This document shows positions 1 to 9,038 of a DNA stretch of 64,000 nucleotides, in pieces; the first letter of the stretch is position 1, and each line of letters opens with the position of its first letter. Location of the stretch: contig NZ_MNAH01000002.1 in assembly GCF_001976065.1 (NCBI RefSeq), positions 956,252 to 1,020,251 of the forward strand. Reading direction: 5' to 3'. A program made the position numbers and the translations under genes. The notes beneath the pieces are model-generated. The model saw only the letters and a list, made by a program, of their open reading frames with translations. It was not told the origin of the DNA and made no database searches. Origin of the DNA: Pseudomonas putida. Its GTDB lineage: Bacteria; Pseudomonadota; Gammaproteobacteria; Pseudomonadales; Pseudomonadaceae.

Positions 1-858
1 CGCCTCCGGATGCGGGGCGTCCTTGGGGATGACCATGGCATCGAACCAGATCAGCGTGCCCTCCCTGGGTATCCGGTACTTCAACGAAAACGGCTTTTTC
101 GCCGCCTCTGCCTGTCCAGCCGCAATGGCCACGTTACCGTTCCACGACATCGCCACGCAGGTATTGCCGTTGGCCAGGTCGCTGATATTCAGGTCGTTCT
201 CGAAGTAGCGAATATACGGGCGGATCTTCGCCAGTTGCTGTTCGGCCAGCTTCAGGTCATCAAGGCTCTGGCGGTTGATGTCCAGGCCCATGTACTTCAT
301 GACCGCGGCGAACACTTCATTGGGGTCGTTAAGCAGGCTGACCCCGCAATCGGCGAATTTCGCCACCACCGCCGGGTCGAACAACATGGCCCAGCTGTCC
401 GTTGGCGCATCGGCCAGGCGCTGCTTGACCGCCTCTTCCTGATACCCCACGCCGGTGGTGCCCCAGGCATAGAACCCGGCATAACGGTTGCCCGGATCGA
501 ACACCGCCATGTGCTGGCGAAACTCTTCGCCGACACCGGCAAAGTGCGGTATCTGCTGCTTGTCCACGGCCTGGATCGCGCCGCTCTGGATCGCCCGGGA
601 CAGATGCTGTCCCGCCGTCAGCACCAGGTCGTAACCGCTGCGACCGGTGAGCAGTTTGGTCTCGACGGTTTCCAGCGAGTCGAAGTGATCGGCGACGACA
701 TGAATGCCGGTTTTTTTCTCGAAGTTGGTCAGCGTGTCCGGGGCCAGGTACTCGCCCCAGATGTAGAGATTCACCACCGGTTTGGCGGTGTCGGCGGCCT
801 GCACACACAGGGGTGCAAGCACCAGCATCAAGGCTTGGGTCAGTTTGTGCAGGCCCAT
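1..858 (-). CDS. Polyamine ABC transporter periplasmic binding protein (PotF/SpuD-like), 3' end outside window
   Basis: This is the N-terminal 286 residues or so of a PotD/PotF-type solute-binding protein; the C-terminus lies beyond base 1. A Sec signal peptide (residues 1-21, ending VQA) precedes the mature start. The family hallmark NLYIWGEY follows, then a typical type-2 periplasmic binding fold with AMSWNGNVAIA. Family knowledge: it captures putrescine, spermidine or a related polyamine in the periplasm for an ABC permease. Its start codon lies 2 bases after the agmatine deiminase stop, and its ribosome-binding site (GGAG) is inside that gene, so the two are cotranscribed. That context favours agmatine or putrescine as ligand (inference). 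The partner permease and ATPase genes are not in view. Confidence 0.9.
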   Translation of the reverse strand, partial: MGLHKLTQALMLVLAPLCVQAADTAKPVVNLYIWGEYLAPDTLTNFEKKTGIHVVADHFDSLETVETKLLTGRSGYDLVLTAGQHLSRAIQSGAIQAVDKQQIPHFAGVGEEFRQHMAVFDPGNRYAGFYAWGTTGVGYQEEAVKQRLADAPTDSWAMLFDPAVVAKFADCGVSLLNDPNEVFAAVMKYMGLDINRQSLDDLKLAEQQLAKIRPYIRYFENDLNISDLANGNTCVAMSWNGNVAIAAGQAEAAKKPFSLKYRIPREGTLIWFDAMVIPKDAPHPEA

Positions 859-860
859 TT

Positions 861-1970
861 TTATACTCCTTTGCCAGCGTACTGCGGCATGGTGATGCAG
901 GCGACGTTGCCGCCACCGAGGAGGATTTCCCGGGAGTTTTCGATGCCGACGATCTTGTGCTGCGGGAACAGTTCGGCCAGGGTCGCCAGCGCGACCTGAT
1001 CATTGCGATCGCCAAACAGCGGCACCACGATCGAAGTGTTACCGGCGTAGTAGTTGATGTAGGACGCGCAGATTTTCGTACCCGCCTGACGGGTATGGGT
1101 GCTGTCCTGCTGGTCCAGGCCCTCGGCCTCCTCCGAGGTCCATTCCAGCACATCCGGTTGCGGCAGCTTGTGCACGATCAATTCGCGACCACGGCTGTCA
1201 CGGGTGCTGCGCAGGATGTCGTAGGCCTCCTGATAAATTTCCCACTGCGGGTCGTCGCGATTGTCGGTCCATTGCAACACCACTTCACCGGGGCGCACGA
1301 AGCACGCAAGGTCGTCGACGTGGCCGTCGGTTTCGTCGAACTTGCACCCCCGCGGCAGCCAGATGACCTGCTCGGCACCGAGGTAATCGGTCAAGCGGCG
1401 AGTGACTTCGTCCTTGCCCAGGTGCTGGTTGCGGTTACGGTTGAGCAGACATTGTTCGGTGGTGAGGATGCTGCCCTGGCCGTCGCTCTGGATGCCGCCG
1501 AGTTCGGCGATCAACGGCGCGCGATAGCGGTCGAAGCGCTCGATCTCGAGGATTTTGCTGGCGATCTGGTCGTCCTTGTCCCAGGGGTAGTACAAGCCGC
1601 CGTCGAGGCCGCCGTAGGCGTTGAACTCGAAGTCGACGCCGCGCACTTCACCGCTCTGGTCGTTGACCACAAAACACGGACCGCTGTCGCGGAACCAGGT
1701 GTCGTTGCAGGTCATTTCCACCACCCGCACCTGCGGCGGCAACTGCCGGCGCGCAGTGGCGAATTGCGCGGCCGAGGCGCAGACGGTGACCGGTTCGCTT
1801 TGGGAGATGGCGGTGACGATCTGCACCCAGACTTTCTGAGCAGGTTTTGCGCCATTGCGCCACACGTCGGTGCGCTCCGGCCAGCCGAGCCAGCATCCGG
1901 ACTTGGTTTCGAATTCCCCAGGCAAACGGAAACCGTCGAGTTTGGGGGTGGAATCGAGCAAACGTGCCAT
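861..1970 (-). CDS. aguA: Agmatine deiminase
   Basis: This enzyme hydrolyses agmatine to N-carbamoylputrescine and ammonia in the arginine decarboxylase route to putrescine. The 369-residue length matches the AguA family. The N-terminus carries the typical GFRLPGEFETKSGCWLGWPER stretch; NDTWFRDSGP and EFNAYGG are the guanidine-modifying-fold motifs, and a GGGNVACIT segment near the C-terminus carries the catalytic cysteine (about residue 358). I chose the ATG at 1970 over an in-frame TTG at 1976 because it gives the usual MARLLDSTPK start. It lies directly upstream of the polyamine-binding protein on the same strand and downstream of a LysR regulator. The next enzyme (AguB) is not in the window. 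Confidence 0.95.
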   Translation of the reverse strand: MARLLDSTPKLDGFRLPGEFETKSGCWLGWPERTDVWRNGAKPAQKVWVQIVTAISQSEPVTVCASAAQFATARRQLPPQVRVVEMTCNDTWFRDSGPCFVVNDQSGEVRGVDFEFNAYGGLDGGLYYPWDKDDQIASKILEIERFDRYRAPLIAELGGIQSDGQGSILTTEQCLLNRNRNQHLGKDEVTRRLTDYLGAEQVIWLPRGCKFDETDGHVDDLACFVRPGEVVLQWTDNRDDPQWEIYQEAYDILRSTRDSRGRELIVHKLPQPDVLEWTSEEAEGLDQQDSTHTRQAGTKICASYINYYAGNTSIVVPLFGDRNDQVALATLAELFPQHKIVGIENSREILLGGGNVACITMPQYAGKGV

Positions 1971-2070
1971 GGGCAAACCTCATCAGCCGGGATTGGAATG
2001 ACCACAGGCTAAGGTTGCGCACGCCCTCCTCGCCAACGATGATTATTTCGGAACACTTGAATTGAACTCA

Positions 2071-2985
2071 TCAATCAATCAGCTGATCGTTGAACCACTC
2101 GAGCATCTGCGCCACCGCAGGCCTCTCCAGCCGTACCCGTTCGCACACCAGCGCGTATTGCCCCAATGCCGTCATGCTGGAAGTGAACGGACGCACCAGG
2201 CGACCGCTGAGCAGATCTTCCTGGGCTGTCAGGTTATCGCCCATGGCCACGCCCTGCCCCTGGGCCGCGGCTTCCAGGGCCAATCCAGCGTGGGCGAAAT
2301 ACAGTTGCCGTTCGGGGCGCTGGTCACCGGCATGGCTGGTGAGCCAAGCCGTCCAGGTCTTGCCGTCCTGATCGTCGTGCAACAGGCAGTGTCGGGCCAG
2401 GTCTCTAGGGGTTTTCAAGGTGCCCTGGTTGAACAGCCCGGGACTGCACACCGGAAAAAACTGCAACGCCGGCAAGGGCCGGACGAAATAGGCACTGCTG
2501 TCCACGGGACCGGTGCCATAGGTGATCGCCAAGTCGATGTCCTCGCCCGGGGCCGTGGCGTCGATCGGTTGTTCATAGAGGTGCAAGGTGATGTGCGGAT
2601 AGCGCGCATAGAAATCCGAAAGACGACTCATCAACCACTTCTGCGCCAGTTCGGCGGTCACCGCCAGGCGCAACACCGCCAGGGACGATGGGTCGCGCAG
2701 TTCGTCACAGGCATCGCCGATCAGCTCGAAGGCCTGCTGCAAGCTTTGCATCAGCCGTCCAGCAGCCATGGTCGGGCGAATTTGCCGGCCTTCGCGCACA
2801 AACAGCGATACCCCAAGCTGTTCTTCCAGCTGGCGGATCTGATGGCTGACGGCGCTGTCGGTGACGCACAGCTCCGCCGCCGCCCGGCCGAAATGGGCGT
2901 GACGGGCGGCGCATTCGAAGGTTCGCAGGGCGGCCAGGGAAGGTAGTCGTCGCATCGGGTCGGGTCCGGGGTTCGAGGCGCTCAT
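2071..2985 (-). CDS. LysR-family transcriptional regulator (GcvA-like)
   Basis: A 304-residue LysR regulator. The N-terminal winged HTH reads LPSLAALRTFECAARHAHFG and SAVSHQIRQLEEQLG; a LysR substrate-binding domain follows, with GVAMGDNL near the end. The style of the HTH (DSAVSHQI) is that of the GcvA subgroup. The open frame extends upstream through a REP repeat, so I place the start at the ATG at 2985; the ATG at 2955 is an alternative and neither has a strong ribosome-binding site. It sits 100 bases upstream of aguA on the same strand, so control of agmatine use is a reasonable inference. The effector is unknown. Confidence 0.88.
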   Translation of the reverse strand: MSASNPGPDPMRRLPSLAALRTFECAARHAHFGRAAAELCVTDSAVSHQIRQLEEQLGVSLFVREGRQIRPTMAAGRLMQSLQQAFELIGDACDELRDPSSLAVLRLAVTAELAQKWLMSRLSDFYARYPHITLHLYEQPIDATAPGEDIDLAITYGTGPVDSSAYFVRPLPALQFFPVCSPGLFNQGTLKTPRDLARHCLLHDDQDGKTWTAWLTSHAGDQRPERQLYFAHAGLALEAAAQGQGVAMGDNLTAQEDLLSGRLVRPFTSSMTALGQYALVCERVRLERPAVAQMLEWFNDQLID

Positions 2986-3033
2986 GCTGACCCGGTAGAT
3001 CGTGGGCGTCCAGTCGGACCGCGTTATCGTTTT

Positions 3034-3099
3034 TCGCGAGCAAGCCCGCTCCCACAGTTGATCTGCGGTGTTCCCTGTGGGAGCGGGCTTGCTCGCGAA
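3034..3099. repeat. REP pair, GAGC-type
   Basis: Two inverted copies of the core TCGCGAGCAAGCCCGCTCCCAC (forward and reverse complement) are separated by about 18 bases. This is the Pseudomonas REP/BIME arrangement. It lies just upstream of the LysR gene. Confidence 0.85.
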
Positions 3100-3140
3100 G
3101 ACTTCAGTCCATTCACCGCGCCCCCGACTGCCCATCACCC

Positions 3141-3284
3141 ATGCTGATGGCGCCCGCGGTTGGTGAGGTGTTCATCGCCAAGGGACGCGTGGTGAAGGCC
3201 GGCAAGAAGCAGGTATTTACCCATGCCGAGTTGTTCGCGCAAACCGGCGATCAACTGAAACGGGTGGCGGTCGAGGAGCGCTGA
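3141..3284 (+). pseudogene. Remnant of a PaaI-family (hotdog) thioesterase gene
   Basis: A 47-codon frame encodes MAPAVGEVFIAKGRVVKAGK followed by KQVFTHAELFA. This pattern matches the C-terminal beta-strands of PaaI-type acyl-CoA thioesterases, in which MAPA-GE-F-A-G-VV-AG is a recognisable run. About 90 N-terminal residues, including the catalytic region, are absent, and the fragment begins 40 bases after a REP pair. I read it as the debris of a gene lost by deletion. A short expressed peptide cannot be excluded but has no visible ribosome-binding site. Confidence 0.5.
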
Positions 3285-3330
3285 CGGTCTAGGCTGTCTT
3301 GAAGCTCGCTCAAGACAGCCGGAGGTTCTC

Positions 3331-3819
3331 ATGCAACTCGAAGGTTCCTGCCATTGCGGCGCGGTGTCGTTCAGCCTGACCAGCGCCCATCCCTACCCTT
3401 ATCAACGCTGCTACTGCTCGATCTGCCGCAAGACCCAGGGCGGTAGCGGTTATGCGATCAACATCGCCGGCGATGCCAACAGCCTCAAGGTACGCGGGCG
3501 CAAGAACATCGCGATCTACCATGCCCTGCTCAAGGGCGAAGGCGAGAAACGCGCCCATCGCAGCAGCGCCGAGCGGCATTTCTGTTCGCTGTGCGGCTCG
3601 GGGTTATGGCTGTTCAGCCCGGAGTGGCCCGAGTTGATCCATCCGTTTGCGTCGGCCATCGACACACCGCTGCCGGTGCCGCCGGAGCATACGCACTTGA
3701 TGCTAAGTTCCAGGGCGCCTTGGGTGGAAGCCGAGGTACGGCCAAGGGATAAACAGTTTGATGTTTATCCCGAGGAGTCCATCGCCGACTGGCATGAGCG
3801 GCTGGGTTTAAGCCGCTGA
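3331..3819 (+). CDS. GFA-domain protein (glutathione-dependent formaldehyde-activating enzyme fold)
   Basis: A 162-residue single-domain protein of the GFA/CENP-V fold. The zinc-binding cysteines are visible: SCHCG (C7, C9), CYCSICRK (C27, C29, C32) and HFCSLCGSG (C85, C88). The family can bind zinc and glutathione, but most members, this one included, have no assigned substrate. A GGAGG-like site lies before the ATG. It converges with miaE and the two coding regions overlap by 12 bases at their 3' ends. Confidence 0.88.
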   Translation: MQLEGSCHCGAVSFSLTSAHPYPYQRCYCSICRKTQGGSGYAINIAGDANSLKVRGRKNIAIYHALLKGEGEKRAHRSSAERHFCSLCGSGLWLFSPEWPELIHPFASAIDTPLPVPPEHTHLMLSSRAPWVEAEVRPRDKQFDVYPEESIADWHERLGLSR

Positions 3820-4422
3820 CGTTACAGGCACACCACTGTGGAAGCGAAACTCCACATCCGGCGATTCGATCAGCTCCTGCTCGGCCGCGCGGACCTTGTC
3901 GATCACTTGGGCGATGTCCTTGGCGTCGCCGTATTGGTACGCCAGCTTCAAGTAACCCTGGAAGTGCCGGGCCTCGCTTTTGAGCAGGCCGAAATAGAAC
4001 TTGCCCAGTTCTTCGTCCAGATGCGGTACCAAAGCCTCGAAACGCTCACAACTGCGGGCCTCGATGAACGCGCCGACGACCAGCGTATCCACCAGCTTGA
4101 CCGGCTCGTGACTGCGCACCACCTTGCGCAGCCCCGAGGCGTAACGGCCGGCGGACAACTGGCGCAAGCCGATCTTGCGTTTTTTCATCAAGCGCATGAC
4201 CTGCTCGTGGTGCACCAGTTCTTCCCGGGCCAGGCGCGACATCATGTTGATCAAATCGACATGGGAGTGATACTTGGCAATCAGGCTCAATGCCGTGCTG
4301 GCGGCCTTGAATTCGCAGTTCTTGTGGTCGATCAGCAGCGTTTCCTGGTCGGCCAGCGCGGCTTGAACCCAGCCGTCGGGAGTGCGGCAGCCAAGGAACT
4401 CGTGAATTTCGGGAAGGATCAT
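3808..4422 (-). CDS. miaE: tRNA-(ms2io6A)-hydroxylase
   Basis: MiaE is a diiron, ferritin-like monooxygenase that hydroxylates the isopentenyl group of 2-methylthio-N6-isopentenyladenosine at position 37 of tRNAs reading UNN codons. The protein is 204 residues. The carboxylate/histidine motifs expected of the diiron helices are present: REELVHHEQV, EARSCERF and SEARHFQGYL. I chose the ATG at 4422, giving MILPEIHEFLG, because the upstream extension of the frame is not conserved-looking and overlaps the promoter region of the neighbouring stress gene. It is divergent from that gene. Confidence 0.92.
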   Translation of the reverse strand: MILPEIHEFLGCRTPDGWVQAALADQETLLIDHKNCEFKAASTALSLIAKYHSHVDLINMMSRLAREELVHHEQVMRLMKKRKIGLRQLSAGRYASGLRKVVRSHEPVKLVDTLVVGAFIEARSCERFEALVPHLDEELGKFYFGLLKSEARHFQGYLKLAYQYGDAKDIAQVIDKVRAAEQELIESPDVEFRFHSGVPVTSAA

Positions 4423-4503
4423 GGGGCTCACGGAAAAATAAATAGGTATAAAACGAAGGGCGCCGATTATACCGGCCTGCCCAGAGACCACCAGCCACTA
4501 CCG

Positions 4504-4553
4504 TTGATATGCATCAAGTCGCCGACTGCCGCGCAGCAACTATAGTTGTGCAA
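4504..4553 (+). promoter_or_regulatory. Anr/Dnr (FNR-type) box and class II promoter of the universal stress gene
   Basis: A perfect FNR/Anr palindrome, TTGAT-N4-ATCAA, occupies 4504-4517. A good -10 element, TATAGT, lies at 4541-4546. A start site near 4552 would put the box centre at -41.5, the standard class II activator position. The following gene encodes a universal stress protein; Anr-dependent stress proteins of this family are established in P. aeruginosa. Activation under oxygen limitation is therefore well supported by sequence. Confidence 0.8.
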
Positions 4554-4587
4554 CGCCATGCTTTTTCATTTTCAGGAGATCCCGATC

Positions 4588-5451
4588 ATGCAAGCCATTC
4601 GCAGCATCCTGGTGGTCATCGACCCCGAACATTCGGAAAGCCTGGCGCTCAAACGGGCGAAATTGATCGCCGGCGTGACCCAGGCGCACCTGCACCTGCT
4701 GGTCTGTGATCCCAAGCACGATCACAGCGCCATGCTCAGCGTGCTCAAGGCGGCGTTGCTGGAAGACGGTTACAGCGTCACCACCGAGCAGGCCTGGAAC
4801 CAGAGCCTGCACGAAACCATCGTCGAGGTGCAGCAGGCGGAAGGCTGCGGGCTGGTGATCAAACAGCATTTCCCCGACAGCTCGCTGAAAAAGGCCCTGC
4901 TGACACCGGTGGACTGGAAACTGCTGCGCGCCTGCCCTACCCCGGTGCTGCTGGTTAAAACCGCCGGTTCCTGGAAGGACAAAGTCATCCTGGCCGCCGT
5001 CGACGTGGGCAATATGGAAAGTGAGCACCGCCATTTGCACAACACCATCATCGATTACGGCTATGACATCGCCAGCCTGGCCAAGGCGCACCTGCATGTG
5101 ATCAGTGCGCATCCGTCGCCCATGCTGTCGGCAGCAGACCCGACGTTGCAACTGAGCGAAACCATCGAGGCGCGCTATCGCGAACAGTGCAGGGCGTTCC
5201 AGGCCGAGTTCGACATTGACAACGAACACCTGCACATCGCCGAAGGCCCGGCGGATGTATTGATTCCGTTCATGGTGCACAAGCTGCAGGCGGCGGTGAC
5301 GGTGATCGGCACGGTGGCGCGCAGCGGGTTGTCAGGGACCTTGATCGGCAACACCGCCGAAGTGGTGCTCGATGCGGTGGAAAGCGATGTGCTGGTGCTC
5401 AAGCCCCGGGAGGTTGAGGATCACCTGGAGGAGCTGGCGGTCAAGCATTGA
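4588..5451 (+). CDS. Universal stress protein, double UspA domain (UspE-like)
   Basis: A 287-residue cytoplasmic protein of two tandem Usp domains (about 1-145 and 150-287). The first begins with RSILVVIDPEHSES; the second ends with the nucleotide-binding style segment VIGTVARSGLSGTLIGNTAE followed by DVLVLKP. Family knowledge: such proteins support survival during oxygen limitation and other stress in pseudomonads. The ATG at 4588 is preceded by CAGGAG. A perfect Anr box and -10 element lie 70-85 bases upstream, which predicts induction by low oxygen. Confidence 0.92.
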   Translation: MQAIRSILVVIDPEHSESLALKRAKLIAGVTQAHLHLLVCDPKHDHSAMLSVLKAALLEDGYSVTTEQAWNQSLHETIVEVQQAEGCGLVIKQHFPDSSLKKALLTPVDWKLLRACPTPVLLVKTAGSWKDKVILAAVDVGNMESEHRHLHNTIIDYGYDIASLAKAHLHVISAHPSPMLSAADPTLQLSETIEARYREQCRAFQAEFDIDNEHLHIAEGPADVLIPFMVHKLQAAVTVIGTVARSGLSGTLIGNTAEVVLDAVESDVLVLKPREVEDHLEELAVKH

Positions 5452-5475
5452 GATTTTCCGCGCCTTTCAGGACGC

Positions 5476-5540
5476 CATCGCGAGCAGGCTCGCTCCCCCC
5501 TCGAAAGGTATTCACCTGTGGGAGCGAGCCTGCTCGCGAT
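5476..5540. repeat. REP pair, GAGC-type
   Basis: Inverted copies of ATCGCGAGCAGGCTCGCTCC face each other between two convergent genes. The resulting stem could also act as a bidirectional 3'-end structure. Confidence 0.85.
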
Positions 5541-5544
5541 GCTT

Positions 5545-6015
5545 TTACGCGCCGAAGGCGTCTTTGAGGAATCCAGGCGCAATGTAACGCTGGTAATGCG
5601 CCTCGGACAGCAGGAAAAATTCCCGATCGATGGCATCACGCAGTTCCGGCAGGTTCCAGTCGCGAAATTCCGGCAACAACACCATCCCGTAGGCTTCCAG
5701 ATTGTTGATCACCCGGGCGCCTCGGGCGATCAGCTGGTAGGCCCAGCAATATTCCGACTGATGGGGCACGAAGCGGATCTTGCGCTGCTCCAGCTGCATT
5801 CTGAGCAGCAACGGGTCGAAAATTTCCACCTTGGCAGCCATCACCTGGGACAACAACTGCTCAAGACGTAGCCATACCGCGCGTTTTTCTTCCTCGTTGT
5901 AGCCGTTCCAGTGGATCACTTCGTGGTGGAAACGCTTGCAGCCACGGCAGACCAGATCACCGTAAACAGTGGAGCAAAGGCCGACGCAGGGGGTCTTGAT
6001 GGTCTGATTGGGCAT
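5545..6015 (-). CDS. DUF1289-domain protein
   Basis: A 156-residue protein with an N-terminal DUF1289 domain. The cysteine cluster TPCVGLCSTVYGDLVCRGCK is visible at about residues 7-26 and could hold zinc or a cluster (inference). The rest is helical and of unknown role. I chose the ATG at 6015, giving MPNQTIKTPC, because DUF1289 proteins usually begin a few residues before PC-GLC. It is divergent from acnB and convergent with the stress gene, the same neighbourhood as in other Pseudomonas genomes. Function unknown. Confidence 0.82.
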   Translation of the reverse strand: MPNQTIKTPCVGLCSTVYGDLVCRGCKRFHHEVIHWNGYNEEEKRAVWLRLEQLLSQVMAAKVEIFDPLLLRMQLEQRKIRFVPHQSEYCWAYQLIARGARVINNLEAYGMVLLPEFRDWNLPELRDAIDREFFLLSEAHYQRYIAPGFLKDAFGA

Positions 6016-6102
6016 AGGTAGGCAGAACGCGAAAAGCAAAACAGGACGGCATGTTAGCCCTTTGTCTAACATTGATCACCCCTCAAAGTTTCATGAGCCA
6101 AC

Positions 6103-6131
6103 TTACCTTTAATATTTTTTTGCCGTAGAAT
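6103..6131 (+). promoter_or_regulatory. Candidate sigma-70 promoter for acnB
   Basis: A good -10 hexamer TAGAAT at 6126-6131 has a weak -35 (TTACCT, 6103-6108) at 17-base spacing. Transcription from here would give acnB a leader of about 285 bases containing the inverted-repeat structure at 6163-6302. The -35 is poor, so an activator or another promoter may be involved. Confidence 0.35.
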
Positions 6132-6162
6132 CAGCCTGCCTTTTTAGGCGCCAATGTCCGTT

Positions 6163-6302
6163 AGAAGCTGTTTTCAAAGCGTCACGAGCACAGTCGTTCC
6201 TTCAGAGCGGTGTTGGCGAAGGGTTTTTCCAGCGGGGAAAAACCCGGCGCCAACCCTCATCAGCTCCCGTTCTGCAGGCGTAAAACTTTGAAAGCAGCTT
6301 CT
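6163..6302 (+). other. Long stem structure in the acnB leader (structured RNA or MITE-like element)
   Basis: A 17-base arm at 6163-6179 is the reverse complement of 6286-6302 with a single G-U pair. Enclosed is a second hairpin: GTTGGCG (6212-6218) pairs with CGCCAAC (6248-6254), and GGGTTTTTCC (6221-6230) pairs with GGAAAAACCC (6236-6245) around a five-base loop. There is no U-tract, so it is not a simple terminator. It could be a cis-acting leader of acnB or a small non-autonomous element with terminal inverted repeats; no target duplication is evident. Confidence 0.55.
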
Positions 6303-6421
6303 GTAAGGAATTGTCGGTAATTCTGGCTAAGTGGCCCACAACGCCATGCAGCGCATGAGTACGGCAATTTCGGGATGAGCGTCCCGGACACCCATTTGGG
6401 ACCACTGATGAGGGTAATACT

Positions 6422-9022
6422 GTGCTTGAAGCCTACCGCAAACATATCGAAGAGCGCGCAGCACTGGGTATCGTTCCCCAGCCGCTAAACGCCGAACAAA
6501 CTGCAGGCCTGGTCGAGCTGCTGAAGAATCCCCCGGCTGGCGAAGAAGCATTCCTCGTTGACCTGATCACCAATCGCGTTCCGCCTGGAGTGGACGAAGC
6601 AGCCTATGTCAAGGCCGGCTTCCTGTCCGCCATCGCCAAAGGCGAAGCCACCTCTCCCCTGATCGACAAGAAGCGCGCTGTTGAACTGCTCGGCACCATG
6701 CAGGGCGGCTACAACATCGTGACCCTGGTGAACCTGCTGGACGACGCCGAACTGGCACCAGTAGCTGCCGAAGAACTCAAGCACACCCTGCTGATGTTCG
6801 ATGCCTTCCACGACGTCGCTGAAAAAGCCAAGAACGGCAATGTACACGCTAAAGGCGTGCTGCAATCCTGGGCTGACGGCGAGTGGTTCGTGAAGCGCCC
6901 GGTGCTGGCCGACAAGATCAGCCTGCGCGTGTTCAAGGTTCCTGGCGAAACCAACACCGACGACCTGTCCCCTGCTCCGGATGCCTGGTCCCGTCCTGAC
7001 ATCCCGCTGCACGCCCTGGCCATGCTGAAAATGGCTCGCGACGGCATCGTGCCGGACGCACAAGGCGTCACCGGTCCGATGAAGCAGATCGAAGAAATGC
7101 GCAATGCCGGCTTCCCGATCGCCTACGTGGGCGACGTGGTCGGTACCGGTTCTTCGCGTAAATCGGCGACCAACTCGGTTCTGTGGTTCTTCGGCGACGA
7201 CGTTCCTTACGTGCCGAACAAGCGTGCCGGCGGTTTCTGCTTCGGCAGCAAGATCGCTCCTATCTTCTACAACACCATGGAAGATGCTGGCGCACTGCCA
7301 ATCGAATTCGACGTTTCCAACATGAACATGGGCGACGTGATCGACCTGTACCCTCATGCTGGCAAAGTCTGCAAGCACGGCACCGACGAAGTCCTGACCA
7401 CCTTCGAAATGAAGACGCCGGTGCTGTTGGACGAAGTTCGCGCTGGCGGCCGTATTCCACTGATCATCGGCCGTGGCCTGACCGAGAAGGCTCGCGCCGA
7501 GCTGGGTCTGCCACCTTCGGAACTGTTCAAGAAGCCTGAAGCACCGGCTGAAAGCACCAAGGGTTTCACCCTGGCGCAGAAAATGGTCGGCAAGGCTTGC
7601 GGCGTGACCGGCGTTCGTCCGGGCACCTACTGCGAACCGAAGATGACCACCGTGGGTTCCCAGGACACCACCGGTCCAATGACCCGTGACGAACTCAAAG
7701 ACCTGGCGTGCCTGGGCTTCTCGACCGACCTGGTGATGCAGTCCTTCTGCCACACCGCGGCTTATCCAAAGCCGATCGACGTGACCACCCACCACACCCT
7801 GCCTGACTTCATCATGACCCGCGGCGGCGTTTCCCTGCGTCCGGGCGACGGCATCATCCACTCGTGGCTGAACCGCATGCTGCTGCCAGACACCGTCGGT
7901 ACCGGTGGTGACTCCCACACCCGTTTCCCGATCGGTATCTCCTTCCCGGCCGGTTCCGGTCTGGTTGCGTTCGCCGCAGCCACCGGCGTCATGCCGCTGG
8001 ACATGCCTGAGTCGATCCTGGTTCGCTTCAAGGGCGAACTGCAACCAGGCGTCACCCTGCGTGACCTGGTTCACGCCATTCCTTACTACGCGATCCAGGC
8101 TGGCCTGTTGACCGTAGAGAAGAAAGGCAAGAAAAACGCCTTCTCCGGTCGCATCCTGGAGATCGAAGGCCTGCCTAAGCTGACCGTCGAGCAAGCGTTC
8201 GAACTGTCCGACGCCTCGGCTGAACGTTCGGCGGCCGGTTGCACCATCCAGCTGTCCAAAGAGTCGATCGCTGAATACCTGCAGTCGAACATCACCCTGC
8301 TGCGCTGGATGATCGGCGAAGGCTACGGCGATGCACGTACCCTGGAACGTCGCGCCCAAGCAATGGAAGCCTGGCTGGCCAACCCTGAGCTGCTGGAAGC
8401 GGACAAAGACGCTGAATACGCCGAAGTCATCGAGATCGACCTGGCCGACATCAAGGAGCCGGTACTCTGCGCTCCGAACGACCCGGACGACGCTCGCCTG
8501 CTCTCCAGCGTTGCTGGCGAGAAGATCGACGAAGTGTTCATCGGTTCGTGCATGACCAACATCGGTCACTTCCGCGCTGCCGGCAAGTTGCTGGAACAGG
8601 TCAAGGGTCAGTTGCCAACCCGTCTGTGGCTGTCGCCGCCGACCAAGATGGACGCTCACCAGCTGACCGAAGAAGGCTACTACGGCATCTACGGCAAGGC
8701 CGGCGCACGCATGGAAATGCCGGGCTGCTCGCTGTGCATGGGTAACCAGGCGCGTGTAGAGCCGAACTCGACTGTCGTGTCGACTTCGACCCGTAACTTC
8801 CCGAACCGTCTGGGTGACGGCGCGAACGTCTACCTGGCTTCGGCCGAGCTGGCGTCCGTGGCTTCCATCCTGGGTCGCCTGCCGACCGTCGAGGAGTACA
8901 TGGAATACGCTGGCAAGATCGACAGCATGGCGGCCGATGTCTACCGCTACCTGTCCTTCGACCAGATTGCCGAGTTCCGTGAAGCTGCTGCGAACGCCAA
9001 CATCCCGGTCGTTCAAGCCTAA
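6422..9022 (+). CDS. acnB: Aconitate hydratase B
   Basis: AcnB interconverts citrate and isocitrate in the TCA cycle and, without its cluster, can bind mRNA. The 866-residue protein matches the E. coli enzyme in length. The three [4Fe-4S] ligand cysteines fall at C710 ([10 protein letters not shown]), C769 and C772 (CSLCMGNQ). The domain order is that of B-type aconitases: N-terminal HEAT-like domain, swivel domain, then the catalytic core. The start is a GTG (6422) with GATGAGGG upstream. A strong terminator follows. The leader contains an unusual inverted-repeat structure that may affect expression. Confidence 0.97.
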   Translation: MLEAYRKHIEERAALGIVPQPLNAEQTAGLVELLKNPPAGEEAFLVDLITNRVPPGVDEAAYVKAGFLSAIAKGEATSPLIDKKRAVELLGTMQGGYNIVTLVNLLDDAELAPVAAEELKHTLLMFDAFHDVAEKAKNGNVHAKGVLQSWADGEWFVKRPVLADKISLRVFKVPGETNTDDLSPAPDAWSRPDIPLHALAMLKMARDGIVPDAQGVTGPMKQIEEMRNAGFPIAYVGDVVGTGSSRKSATNSVLWFFGDDVPYVPNKRAGGFCFGSKIAPIFYNTMEDAGALPIEFDVSNMNMGDVIDLYPHAGKVCKHGTDEVLTTFEMKTPVLLDEVRAGGRIPLIIGRGLTEKARAELGLPPSELFKKPEAPAESTKGFTLAQKMVGKACGVTGVRPGTYCEPKMTTVGSQDTTGPMTRDELKDLACLGFSTDLVMQSFCHTAAYPKPIDVTTHHTLPDFIMTRGGVSLRPGDGIIHSWLNRMLLPDTVGTGGDSHTRFPIGISFPAGSGLVAFAAATGVMPLDMPESILVRFKGELQPGVTLRDLVHAIPYYAIQAGLLTVEKKGKKNAFSGRILEIEGLPKLTVEQAFELSDASAERSAAGCTIQLSKESIAEYLQSNITLLRWMIGEGYGDARTLERRAQAMEAWLANPELLEADKDAEYAEVIEIDLADIKEPVLCAPNDPDDARLLSSVAGEKIDEVFIGSCMTNIGHFRAAGKLLEQVKGQLPTRLWLSPPTKMDAHQLTEEGYYGIYGKAGARMEMPGCSLCMGNQARVEPNSTVVSTSTRNFPNRLGDGANVYLASAELASVASILGRLPTVEEYMEYAGKIDSMAADVYRYLSFDQIAEFREAAANANIPVVQA

Positions 9023-9038
9023 CGCTGCAACGCAATGA

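Larger units (their letters stand above)
6016..6421. other. 406-base region between DUF1289 gene and acnB; no gene
   Basis: No coding frame is convincing here. The first 100 bases carry an AT-rich stretch that looks like the promoter area for both neighbours. Bases 6163-6302 hold a long inverted-repeat structure, listed separately. The remainder up to acnB is unremarkable. Confidence 0.6.
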
